Origin: Atopobium deltae
GTDB lineage: Bacteria > Actinomycetota > Coriobacteriia > Coriobacteriales > Atopobiaceae
DNA: 43,161 nt
Direction of reading: 5' to 3'
Assembly: GCF_001552785.1 (NCBI RefSeq)
Contig: NZ_KQ959485.1
Location: 1-43,161 of the forward strand
The translations under genes were made by a program, and so were the position numbers. The notes beneath the pieces were generated by a model. The model searched no databases. It worked only from the letters and a program-made list of their open reading frames with translations, and was not told the origin of the DNA. This document shows, piece by piece, positions 36,356 to 43,161 of the stretch (within the stretch, counting starts at the first letter, position 1; each line of letters begins with the position of its first letter).

Positions 36356-37372
36356 TTAGTACAGCGAGCCCGTATTAACGACTGGTTGCGCTTCCGATTC
36401 GCCACACAATACGACCATCAAATTGGACGCCATAACAGCCTTGCGCTCCTCGTCCATCTCGACAATACCATCGCGAGACAGCTGCTTAAGGGCCATGTCG
36501 ACCATCGAGACCGCACCTTCGACGATCTTTTTACGCGCGGCGATAACGGCTTCGGCTTGCTGACGACGAAGCATTGCTTGCGCAATTTCGGAAGCATAGG
36601 CAAGGTGTGTCAAGCGCGCGTCACTGACCGAAACACCAGCTGGTGCGAGGCGCTTCTCGAGCTCCTGTTGCAGAGTCTCGGATACTTCCTCAATGTTTGT
36701 GCGCAGGGTGATGGAGGTTGCGGTGGTGTCATCGTCCTCCATGTGGTCATACGCATAGACGCTAGCCACGTGACGCAGGGCGGTTTCGGTCTGCATGCTG
36801 ACGTAGGACTCGTAGTTGTCGACATCAAAGAGCGCTTTTGCGGTGTCGGCAACATGCCATACCACGACGGTTGCAATCTCGATGGGGTTACCCATACGGT
36901 CGTTAACCTTGATGCGATCCCCGTTGAGGGTGCGGGCACGGGTTGAAATGATGGAGCTGTGGCTCTTCGACTTGACCTTCTCGGCAATGTCTTCCAGCGA
37001 GATGCTCTCGGAGAGCTCTACCTCGCCGAGTGATTTTGCATAAAACGGATTGGCCCAGCGGAAGCCCGTGTCGCGCACGGTTCCCATATAGCTACCAAAC
37101 AAAACGCAGACGCGCGCCTGGCCTGGCTGCAAACTAAAGAAGCCATTGGCGATAATGGCAGCGACTGCGACGAGCACCACAATGGCGCCGACTTCAAAAA
37201 ACGAGGGTCCAGCGTAGCTTATACCGCCATTCTCGGAATCAATGGCTTTGAGGATGATCGAGACGATCAATGCGGCAGCGGCAGCAAACATGACAAGGTC
37301 AATGCCCAGCATAAGCCACCCGCTTTTGGCATGTAGTGCTTTTTCGGTCGTGGCGGTTTTTTGCTCAGACAT
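36356..37372 (-). CDS. SPFH/band-7 domain membrane protein
   Basis: 338 residues. Two hydrophobic segments lie near 20-42 and 61-80, and an SPFH domain follows from about 80: QPGQARVCVLFGSYMGTVRDTGFRWANPFY and later IATVVVWHVADTAKALFDVDNY. The C-terminal helix is Ala/Arg/Glu-rich (EAVIAARKKIVEGAV). Slipin/flotillin-like scaffold in the membrane. It has a promoter of its own (37516-37543). It sits between hspR and the RHH gene. Confidence 0.85.
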   Translation of the reverse strand: MSEQKTATTEKALHAKSGWLMLGIDLVMFAAAAALIVSIILKAIDSENGGISYAGPSFFEVGAIVVLVAVAAIIANGFFSLQPGQARVCVLFGSYMGTVRDTGFRWANPFYAKSLGEVELSESISLEDIAEKVKSKSHSSIISTRARTLNGDRIKVNDRMGNPIEIATVVVWHVADTAKALFDVDNYESYVSMQTETALRHVASVYAYDHMEDDDTTATSITLRTNIEEVSETLQQELEKRLAPAGVSVSDARLTHLAYASEIAQAMLRRQQAEAVIAARKKIVEGAVSMVDMALKQLSRDGIVEMDEERKAVMASNLMVVLCGESEAQPVVNTGSLY

Positions 37373-37515
37373 GATGTTCTCTTTCTCTCGAACCTGGGCG
37401 TACGGTGGTGGGCGCGTCTGATGTGCTCACGGCTTGCGTAGCTTGCGGTATATATCCACAGCGTGCGCACGTCTGACGAGCGCACTTCTCACCTGCCCGT
37501 ATTACTTATATCGAA

Positions 37516-37543
37516 ATGATATCACATTGGTTTCTTTTGTCGA
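37516..37543 (-). promoter_or_regulatory. SPFH gene promoter
   Basis: TCGACA (37543-37538), 16 bp, TATCAT (37521-37516), with TGA before the -10 (extended -10). About 145 bp before the SPFH start. Confidence 0.55.
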
Positions 37544-37633
37544 GCGATTTTTAAAAAATTCTTGTTATGCTTGGCGAGCTGCATGCTTGCGCATGGCGTG
37601 ATCCCAGCGCGATCCCAACCAAACGGCAAGCGC

Positions 37634-38059
37634 TTATTGCCCGTCGCCCAACAAGCGGCGCATGACCGTCTCGGGATTGGTGCCCTCATAGTGTGCAAGC
37701 GAGGTAATACGCTCACGCATACGGAATTCGTGCACCTCTTCTTCGAGCTCGCGCACGCGCCCGCGCAGGTCGTCATTCTCTTCCTCTTGTTTTTGGAAGC
37801 GCTCTTTCATGTCCAGAATACGAATGACACCCGCGAGGTTAATGCCCTCATCGGTCAACTTATTAATAAGGTTGAGGCGCTCGATATCGCGCGCCGAATA
37901 CAGCCTTGTGTTGCCGCGGGAGCGTCCTGGATTGACTAGCCCTTTTTGCTCGTAAATACGCAAGGTTTGAGGATGCATGCCCGTAAGCTGGGCCGCAACA
38001 CTAATCATGTAGAGCGGTCTATCTTCTCCAGCCGCGAAACCTTCATCGCCCAAAGCCAT
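37634..38059 (-). CDS. hspR: Heat-shock repressor HspR (MerR family)
   Basis: 141 residues. MISVAAQLTGMHPQTLRIYEQKGLVNPGRSRGNTRLYS at about 18-55 is the MerR helix-turn-helix and wing of HspR. A coiled coil about 85-118 (Glu/Arg/Lys heptads) makes the dimer. In Streptomyces and Mycobacterium HspR represses dnaK and clpB with DnaK as co-repressor. ATG 38059 sits 1 bp after the cbpA-type dnaJ stop, so it is coupled. It completes dnaK-grpE-dnaJ-hspR. Confidence 0.93.
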   Translation of the reverse strand: MALGDEGFAAGEDRPLYMISVAAQLTGMHPQTLRIYEQKGLVNPGRSRGNTRLYSARDIERLNLINKLTDEGINLAGVIRILDMKERFQKQEEENDDLRGRVRELEEEVHEFRMRERITSLAHYEGTNPETVMRRLLGDGQ

Positions 38060-38060
38060 C

Positions 38061-39011
38061 TTACTTCACGTCCTTCCGATAGTTACGAGTGTCTTGCGTT
38101 CGCAATGTCTCCAACGCCTTACGCTCATCATCGCGCAAGCGAGTGGGGATCTTAACACAAACCGTCACATACAGCGCCCCGCGAGAACCCTTACGCTTCA
38201 CGTTTGGCGCACCCAGATTTTTAAGGCGGAACTTCTTGCCATCCTGCGTACCGGCGGGAATCTTAATCGAAACAGTCTTATGCTCGGGTGTGGGCACATC
38301 CACCACGCAACCAAGCGCCGCATCGTAGATGCTAATGGGAAGCTCCATGAGCACGTCAGCGCCGTCGCGAGAAAACACGGGGTCGGGCTTAACCTTCGTG
38401 GTAATAATGAGGTCGCCTCGAGTGCCTCCGCGCAGACCGTACTCGCCTCTTCCACGGTACCTGAGCTTGCCTCCGTCGACAGCGCCCGCAGGAACATCCA
38501 CTTTAAGGCTCTGTTTTTCGGAGGTAGAAGGAATTCTAAAGCTGACTTGTCGAGAGGTTCCCGTAAAGGCTTCATCAAAACTAATCACTAACGAAAGCGT
38601 CAGGTCGCTTCCCTTTTGTGGACGCTTATGAGAAACCCCATTCATGAAGCTCGCAAAATCGACGTTGCCAAAATCGCCCATGCCTCCGACATTGCCCATG
38701 TTACCCATGTTGCCAAAGCCGCCAGCCTGATTGATGACATCAGCCCAGTTAAAACCACCCGACGTATAGTCGCCATAGCGAGAAGCATTGCCACCCATGG
38801 AGCCCAACAGCAAGAATTGGTCATACTCTTTGCGTTTTTTGGGATCCGATAAGACCTCGTACGCCTCACTAATCTCTTTAAACTTTTTTTCGTCGCCGCC
38901 TGCATCTGGGTGATAGGTACGTGCAAGCTTGCGAAACGCCTTTTTAATATCGTCCTGGGTGGCGTCTTTCTTCACGCCAAGCACGTCATAGTAGCTTGTA
39001 TTACTTGTCAT
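38061..39011 (-). CDS. dnaJ: DnaJ-type co-chaperone without zinc domain (CbpA-like)
   Basis: 316 residues. The J-domain 1-70 has HPD at 35-37. A Gly/Met/Asn-rich linker follows with repeated GNMGNMGN. The C-terminal substrate domain (about 130-300) lacks the Cys-rich zinc finger of true DnaJ. Hence a CbpA/type II J protein, though it sits in the dnaK operon. It stimulates DnaK ATPase. Confidence 0.92.
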   Translation of the reverse strand: MTSNTSYYDVLGVKKDATQDDIKKAFRKLARTYHPDAGGDEKKFKEISEAYEVLSDPKKRKEYDQFLLLGSMGGNASRYGDYTSGGFNWADVINQAGGFGNMGNMGNVGGMGDFGNVDFASFMNGVSHKRPQKGSDLTLSLVISFDEAFTGTSRQVSFRIPSTSEKQSLKVDVPAGAVDGGKLRYRGRGEYGLRGGTRGDLIITTKVKPDPVFSRDGADVLMELPISIYDAALGCVVDVPTPEHKTVSIKIPAGTQDGKKFRLKNLGAPNVKRKGSRGALYVTVCVKIPTRLRDDERKALETLRTQDTRNYRKDVK

Positions 39012-39146
39012 GTGAAAAGCAGCGCCTCCCCTCGTTGTGTGCTTCTAATTTTTGTCTATCTTGTCGTCTATCTATATGCTCGCCTATAGCGTCCATTGCG
39101 TGCTTATAGCTGCGCCCGAGCAGTGCCCGGGCGCCTTACTTTTTGT

Positions 39147-40184
39147 TTACTCAGCGGATTTCGTGCCGTCTGACGTGGCGTCACACTCATTGGACGCCGT
39201 CTTTTGCGCGTCTGCGTCTGACTCGTCGGGTTTCTCGGCAGTACCATCTTTTGGGGTGGCTGGACGAGAAGGTCCATTGTAGGTCACGGTAACCATGGCA
39301 GGCCTGATGACCTTTGTTCCCATGCGATAACCCAGCTGGTACACGTCGCGAACCGTGTCGGCGTATACGCTTACATCATCCACGCGACCAACCGCCTGGT
39401 GGCTTAAGGGGTCAAACTCCTCGCCCGCAGGATCGATAAGCTCGACATCTTCTTTGGAGAGCACGTCTAAAAACTTGGTGCGTACAGCCGAGACTCCGTC
39501 GGCGAACTGCTGCAAGTCTTCGTTGCCCTGTGCATGCGTTTGCGCGTGCGCCAAAGCGCGCTCCAAATCATCGATGACGGGAAGCAGATTACACACGAGC
39601 TTCTCGGTCGCAAGAACACGCTCTGCAAGGCGCTCGCCCGCAATTCTCTTACGATAATTGTCCCAATCCGCCTGCAGACGTGCGACACGCTGCTGCGCAT
39701 CGTTGCGCTCGTTTGTGAGCGTTTCGAGCTTTGCGGCAAGCTCATCGTAGGCGGCTTGCAGCTCATCGGCGTGCTTTTTCATGTCTTGTTCTGCGGCCTG
39801 TTCGCCCCGTCTGATGGCCTCATCGACCATTGCCTGTTCATCCATCTCAGGCGAAGCATCGGGCGTGGTGGTCGCCTTTTGACTCGTGGCTACCTTTTGG
39901 CTTGCATTCGCCTTTTGACTCGTGGCTACCTTTTGTGCTCCATCAGGTCTGCTTGACGCACCCTTTGCATCAGACGTATTGATTATGTCATCAAGGTTGT
40001 CGATCATGCTATTAAAAAACTCGTCCGACACAGCACTCGGCTCAAAGCCGTGTGTTGCGCCAGCTGCTGCAGCGCCAGCTTTTGTGGGGCCAGGTGTGCC
40101 AGGCGCACCAGGCACGCCATGCACCGATCCGCGAGCCACATTACCTGCCGAGTTGCCAAGGGGCTTCTTTTTGTCTTTTGACAT
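39147..40184 (-). CDS. grpE: GrpE nucleotide exchange factor with long extensions
   Basis: 345 residues; typical GrpE is about 180-220. The core is near 130-300: long coiled coil, RLQADWDNYRKR, then the beta domain FDPLSHQAVGRV and YQLGYRMGTKVIRPAMVTV. The first ~120 residues are low-complexity (Gly/Pro/Ala, then a QKVATSQKA-type repeat), and the last ~35 are acidic. It releases ADP from DnaK. Ribosome site AAGGAGCTTACCT. Confidence 0.92.
   Translation of the reverse strand: MSKDKKKPLGNSAGNVARGSVHGVPGAPGTPGPTKAGAAAAGATHGFEPSAVSDEFFNSMIDNLDDIINTSDAKGASSRPDGAQKVATSQKANASQKVATSQKATTTPDASPEMDEQAMVDEAIRRGEQAAEQDMKKHADELQAAYDELAAKLETLTNERNDAQQRVARLQADWDNYRKRIAGERLAERVLATEKLVCNLLPVIDDLERALAHAQTHAQGNEDLQQFADGVSAVRTKFLDVLSKEDVELIDPAGEEFDPLSHQAVGRVDDVSVYADTVRDVYQLGYRMGTKVIRPAMVTVTYNGPSRPATPKDGTAEKPDESDADAQKTASNECDATSDGTKSAE
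39873..39935 (-). repeat. 27-bp direct repeat inside grpE
   Basis: Perfect copies at 39873-39899 and 39909-39935 (period 36) encode a repeated VATSQKA piece in the GrpE N-terminal extension. Confidence 0.8.
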
Positions 40185-40195
40185 AGGTAAGCTCC

Positions 40196-42091
40196 TTACT
40201 CCTTCTTCTTGTCGTCATCAACAACTTCGTAATCTGCGTCAACAACGTCATCGGCAGGTTTTTGAGAAGCGTCGGCAGAACTTTGCTCGTTTGCGTTAGA
40301 GTACACAACTTCTGCCAGTTTGTGGGCAACACCCTGCAGTTTGTCAGAGGCAGCCTTAATAGCATCAATGTCGGTGCCTTCAAGCGCCTTCTTCGCCTCG
40401 TCAACAGCAGCCTGTACCTCGGTCTTCAAGTCTTCGTTGACCTTATCGCCCAGCTCATTGAGCGTTTGCTCGGTGCTGTACGCGAGCGAGTCCGTCAGGT
40501 TGCGAACCTCGATCTCTTCCTTCTGACGCTTGTCTTCCTCAGCGTGGGACTCAGCGTCCTTCACCATGCGGTCGACCTCTTCATCCGAAAGCGCCGTAGA
40601 GCCCGAAATCGTGATCTGCTGCGATTTGCCCGTTGCCTTATCCTTTGCGGTAACCTTCACAATGCCGTTTGCGTCGATGTCAAAGGTGACCTCAATCTGA
40701 GGCTGACCACGACGAGCGGCAGGAATGCCCGTAAGCTGGAAGCGGCCCAAGCTCTTGTTGTCGCGTGCCATCTGACGCTCGCCCTGCAACACGTTAATCT
40801 CGACCGACGTTTGGTTGTCGGTAGCGGTCGAATAAACTTCCGTCTTGGAGGTAGGAATCGTGGTGTTACGGTCAATCATGGTGGTCATCATGCCGCCGAG
40901 GGTTTCGACACCAAGCGACAAAGGCGTGACGTCCAGAAGCAAAATGCCCTCGACATCGCCCGTTAAAACACCACCCTGAACAGCAGCGCCGTCGGCAACA
41001 ACCTCGTCGGGGTTCACCGACATGTTGGGCTGCTTGCCCGTCATTTGCTTCACGAGTGTCTGAACAGCAGGCATGCGGCTCGAACCACCAACAAGAATGA
41101 CCTCGTCAACGTCCGAAAGCGAAATATTTGCATCATGTAGGGCCTTTGTGACAGGCTCCTTGCAACGGTCGAGAAGATCGCGGGTAATGCGCTCAAATTC
41201 CGCACGAGACAGGTCGTACATCAGGTTTTTAGGACCGTTGGCGTCCATAGCGATGAAGGGCAGGTTAATGGTCGTTTGAGACGAAGCCGAAAGCTCCTTC
41301 TTTGCGTTTTCTGCTGCTTCCTTGAGTCGCTGCAGCGTCATAGGATCGTTACGAAGATCGATGTTGTGCTCGCTCTTGAACTTATCGGCCATCCAGTCGA
41401 TTATGCGTTGATCCCAGTCATCGCCACCCAGGTGGTTGTCACCATTGGTTGCCAAAACTTCCACAACGCCGTCTGCCAAATCGAGCAGCGAGACGTCAAA
41501 GGTACCACCACCAAGGTCGAATACTAGAACCTTTTGTTCTTTTTCTTTTTTGTCGAGGCCATAGGCCAACGCAGCTGCCGTCGGCTCGTTGACGATACGC
41601 TGCACGTTAAGACCAGCAATTTTACCTGCGTCTTTGGTTGCCTGACGCTGAGCGTCATTGAAGTATGCTGGCACGGTAATAACAGCATCGGTGACCTTCT
41701 CGCCAAGGTACTTCTCGGCATCGGCCTTCATCTTGGATAGAATCATGGCCGAGATCTGCTCGGGCGTAAAGTCCTCACCGTTAATCTCGACAACCGAACG
41801 ACTGCCCTGGCCAGACTTAACGGAATAGGGCACCGTCTTGAGCTCAGAGGAAACCTCATCAAAACGACGACCCATAAAACGCTTTATCGAGAAGACCGTG
41901 TTCCTGGGGTTTGCAACAGCACTGTTCTTTGCTGCCTTACCAACTACGCGGTCATCCGAACGAAAACTTACCACCGATGGAGTGGTGCGGTCGCCCTCTG
42001 CGTTCACAATAATAGTAGGCTCGCCGCCCTCCAACACTGCCATGGCCGAATTTGTAGTACCAAGGTCAATTCCAAGAATTTTATTACCCAT
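40196..42091 (-). CDS. dnaK: Chaperone DnaK (Hsp70)
   Basis: 631 residues. ATPase domain starts [16 protein letters not shown], with [14 protein letters not shown] and [14 protein letters not shown]. The substrate domain has [14 protein letters not shown]. The C-terminus ends with the acidic [10 protein letters not shown]. First gene of the operon. Ribosome site GGGAGGGATATATCT before ATG 42091. The leader is long, about 160 nt, to the shared 15-mer. Confidence 0.97.
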   Translation of the reverse strand: MGNKILGIDLGTTNSAMAVLEGGEPTIIVNAEGDRTTPSVVSFRSDDRVVGKAAKNSAVANPRNTVFSIKRFMGRRFDEVSSELKTVPYSVKSGQGSRSVVEINGEDFTPEQISAMILSKMKADAEKYLGEKVTDAVITVPAYFNDAQRQATKDAGKIAGLNVQRIVNEPTAAALAYGLDKKEKEQKVLVFDLGGGTFDVSLLDLADGVVEVLATNGDNHLGGDDWDQRIIDWMADKFKSEHNIDLRNDPMTLQRLKEAAENAKKELSASSQTTINLPFIAMDANGPKNLMYDLSRAEFERITRDLLDRCKEPVTKALHDANISLSDVDEVILVGGSSRMPAVQTLVKQMTGKQPNMSVNPDEVVADGAAVQGGVLTGDVEGILLLDVTPLSLGVETLGGMMTTMIDRNTTIPTSKTEVYSTATDNQTSVEINVLQGERQMARDNKSLGRFQLTGIPAARRGQPQIEVTFDIDANGIVKVTAKDKATGKSQQITISGSTALSDEEVDRMVKDAESHAEEDKRQKEEIEVRNLTDSLAYSTEQTLNELGDKVNEDLKTEVQAAVDEAKKALEGTDIDAIKAASDKLQGVAHKLAEVVYSNANEQSSADASQKPADDVVDADYEVVDDDKKKE

Positions 42092-42487
42092 AGATATATC
42101 CCTCCCACATGCCAGGTTATGTCTTGCGGCTTGCGCCGAGTCGTACAGCGCCTATGCGCGATTTGTGCGACGATGCGCGCAGCGTCGCAAGCACTGCAAA
42201 ACCATCCTAGCAAAAGCTTTACAATCTATTCATACCCATACTATGTATCACTATACAAAATCTAAGTGACTTAATAGTATATTTTTTGATTGTTCACGCC
42301 TTACTTTTTATGAGCTGCGCAAAATACTAAACCTACCTGCGGAAACTTCTAAAAATATTTTTTCCGTATCACCAAAAAGTCTTCATTTTTGCTTGTTTTA
42401 GCCTCTTGGATGCTTCCTTTAGAAGTGAGGAGTCGCTTATAGCACATCAGGAGAGGGTGTGTAGAGCGAAAATATAAGGGAGGAATC
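42092..42487. other. dnaK upstream region
   Basis: About 395 bp with no gene. It holds the shared motif 42252-42266 and, left of it, a GC-rich part with GCGCGCAGCG-type palindromic pieces (42170-42190). No CIRCE element and no canonical HAIR box (CTTGAGT-N7-ACTCAAG) were found. Confidence 0.5.
42249..42270 (-). promoter_or_regulatory. Candidate HspR operator before dnaK
   Basis: TCACT (42249-42253) and AGTGA (42265-42269) form an inverted repeat around the core that also occurs before clpB. A possible -10 region (TATGAAT) follows downstream on the minus strand. Confidence 0.5.
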
Positions 42488-42803
42488 ATGTCTCATTCAG
42501 TCATAGTAAGCGCGATGAGTGGGCGTGCCGCGGAAACTGCGATGCTGAGGTTGATCAAATGGTGCTGGACTTTTCGTGCGTGGCCGAGACAGCCACGCTC
42601 ATTGATCCCGAGTTCAACAAAACGCTATTCATGACGCATGGTCATCTGTGGGGGCCAGGCCTGCATAATAGTGTTGATCGCTGGGCGCCACTAAACCCTG
42701 GCGATGTTTTTTTATACGGTCACACGCATAAAAAGTGAACCAAATACTTCCCGAGCATCCTTGCATTACGGTGTTTAATCCAGGTTCTGCGAGAAGTCAT
42801 TGA
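42488..42803 (+). pseudogene. YfcE-type phosphodiesterase remnant
   Basis: In one frame 42529-42738 reads RGNCDAEVDQMVLDF, MTHGHLWGPGLHNSVDR, PLNPGDVFLYGHTH and stops after HKK. These are the C-terminal metal-binding motifs of YfcE-like calcineurin phosphodiesterases. The next piece, EHPCITVFNPGSARS (42747-42797), is in another frame, so a frameshift lies near 42735. The N-terminal metal motif is missing. ATG 42488 after GGGAGG starts a different frame of 47 codons. Deleted and frameshifted, not functional. Confidence 0.8.
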
Positions 42804-42820
42804 TTTATCTAATACGATGA

Positions 42821-43161
42821 AACCTTGAGGTTAATTGGCTAAAAAATGTATTTTCAGATAAACGAGAAATCATCGCAACGCATAAAGAGATGGTAAAAAC
42901 TGTTTTTGATACTTCAAGTCTTGAAAATGAACAACTGAAACTCGAAGAAGAACTCAACATCGTAGCTGACAAGGTCAACAACTGCATCAATGAAAACACA
43001 CGAAAATTGCAGGACCAGGATGAGTATGAGAAAAAAATATACGAGTCTCGTGAACAGGTTTAATACTGTAGTTAACAGCGTTCGATGAAAACGTCTGACT
43101 GAGCATGGTTGACTATCTAACCGTGCGTCACGATGGAAAGGCTGAGTTTACTTTCCTTGAT
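42821..43161 (+). pseudogene. Large serine recombinase remnant (TnpX type), runs off the window
   Basis: From 42821 to 43063 the frame reads KREIIATHKEMVKTVFDTSS then LENEQLKLEEELNIVADKV, the coiled-coil part of large serine recombinases. It stops at TAA 43061. From 43078 another frame gives AFDENV, a TGA where Trp is expected, and LSMVDYLTVRHDGKAEFTFLD, the typical C-terminal end of the same family. Frameshift, nonsense codon and missing catalytic N-terminus: a decayed mobile-element gene. Confidence 0.8.

Larger units (their letters stand above)
3138..42796. repeat. Dispersed 7-mer CGAGAAG / CTTCTCG, 69 copies
   Basis: Hand count of exact copies: 28 as CGAGAAG and 41 as CTTCTCG on plus. 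First copy at 3138, last at 42790. Common extension is CGAGAAGAYC, often with TGN before. Intergenic copies include 5151, 5336, 6208 and 20499; copies in pseudogenes are 3138 and 42790. See findings. Confidence 0.6.

Noticed and set aside
39873-39935. Short tandem repeats as a CRISPR array
   Set aside because: Only two copies, within the grpE coding frame, no spacers of CRISPR type.
42092-42487. CIRCE or HAIR element before dnaK
   Set aside because: Neither consensus is present on either strand; only a different inverted repeat was found.
3138-42796. CGAGAAG as Chi or KOPS-type polar motif
   Set aside because: 28 versus 41 copies on the two strands is not strongly polar within this window; whole-genome strand bias would be needed.

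Overview
The window looks like chromosomal DNA of a small-genome Actinomycetota of the class Coriobacteriia. The grounds are an HspR-type heat-shock cluster (dnaK-grpE-dnaJ-hspR), a murI-rph-rdgB block, a MurE without the DAP-type motif, LPXTG-type surface proteins, mixed leaderless and Shine-Dalgarno starts, and moderate GC. A Cryptobacterium-like organism would fit, but the genus is a guess from gene content. No similarity search was run; names rest on motifs and family knowledge.

Layout. 1-2.6 kb: the 5' part of a large secreted repeat protein (minus strand) that leaves the window. 2.8-3.3 kb: a scar with a broken AAA ATPase and an unassigned segment. 3.5-4.9 kb: tRNA-Pro, ispE, veg. 5.4-6.1 kb: a small sortase substrate. 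6.4-12.8 kb: a phosphate block with response regulator, histidine kinase and pstSCAB, but no phoU. 13-14.9 kb: an M24 peptidase converging on nagB. 15.1-17.8 kb: murI-rph-rdgB behind tRNA-Val and its terminator. 17.9-24.9 kb: murE, rpmE, coaX, birA, a folP-folK fusion and xth. 25-30.5 kb: aminotransferase, ftsH, hpt and tilS on the minus strand. 30.7-33.3 kb: two small proteins, mscL and a zinc-ribbon/PASTA membrane protein. 33.4-42.1 kb: a stress cluster transcribed leftward (dnaK, grpE, cbpA-type dnaJ, hspR, an SPFH protein, a ribbon-helix-helix protein, clpB). 42.4-43.2 kb: decayed remains of a YfcE-type phosphodiesterase and a large serine recombinase.

How the parts fit. The two-component pair next to pstSCAB implies phosphate-starvation control of phosphate uptake. 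HspR probably represses dnaK and clpB: both upstream regions share an identical 15-mer, which lies inside an inverted repeat at dnaK. MurI and MurE supply precursors for cell wall synthesis. FtsH, Hpt and TilS form a neighbourhood common in Gram-positive bacteria.

The most striking feature is dispersed: the 7-mer CGAGAAG (CTTCTCG on the other strand) occurs 69 times by my hand count, against about 5 expected at random. It is in both orientations, in several reading frames, between genes and in pseudogenes. Much of it falls on Glu-Lys codons (GAG AAG), but 27 copies do not. It could be an uptake-signal-like or other genome-wide DNA motif. A second theme is low-complexity extensions or insertions in housekeeping proteins (PstB, L31, FolP, MurI, GrpE, RdgB).
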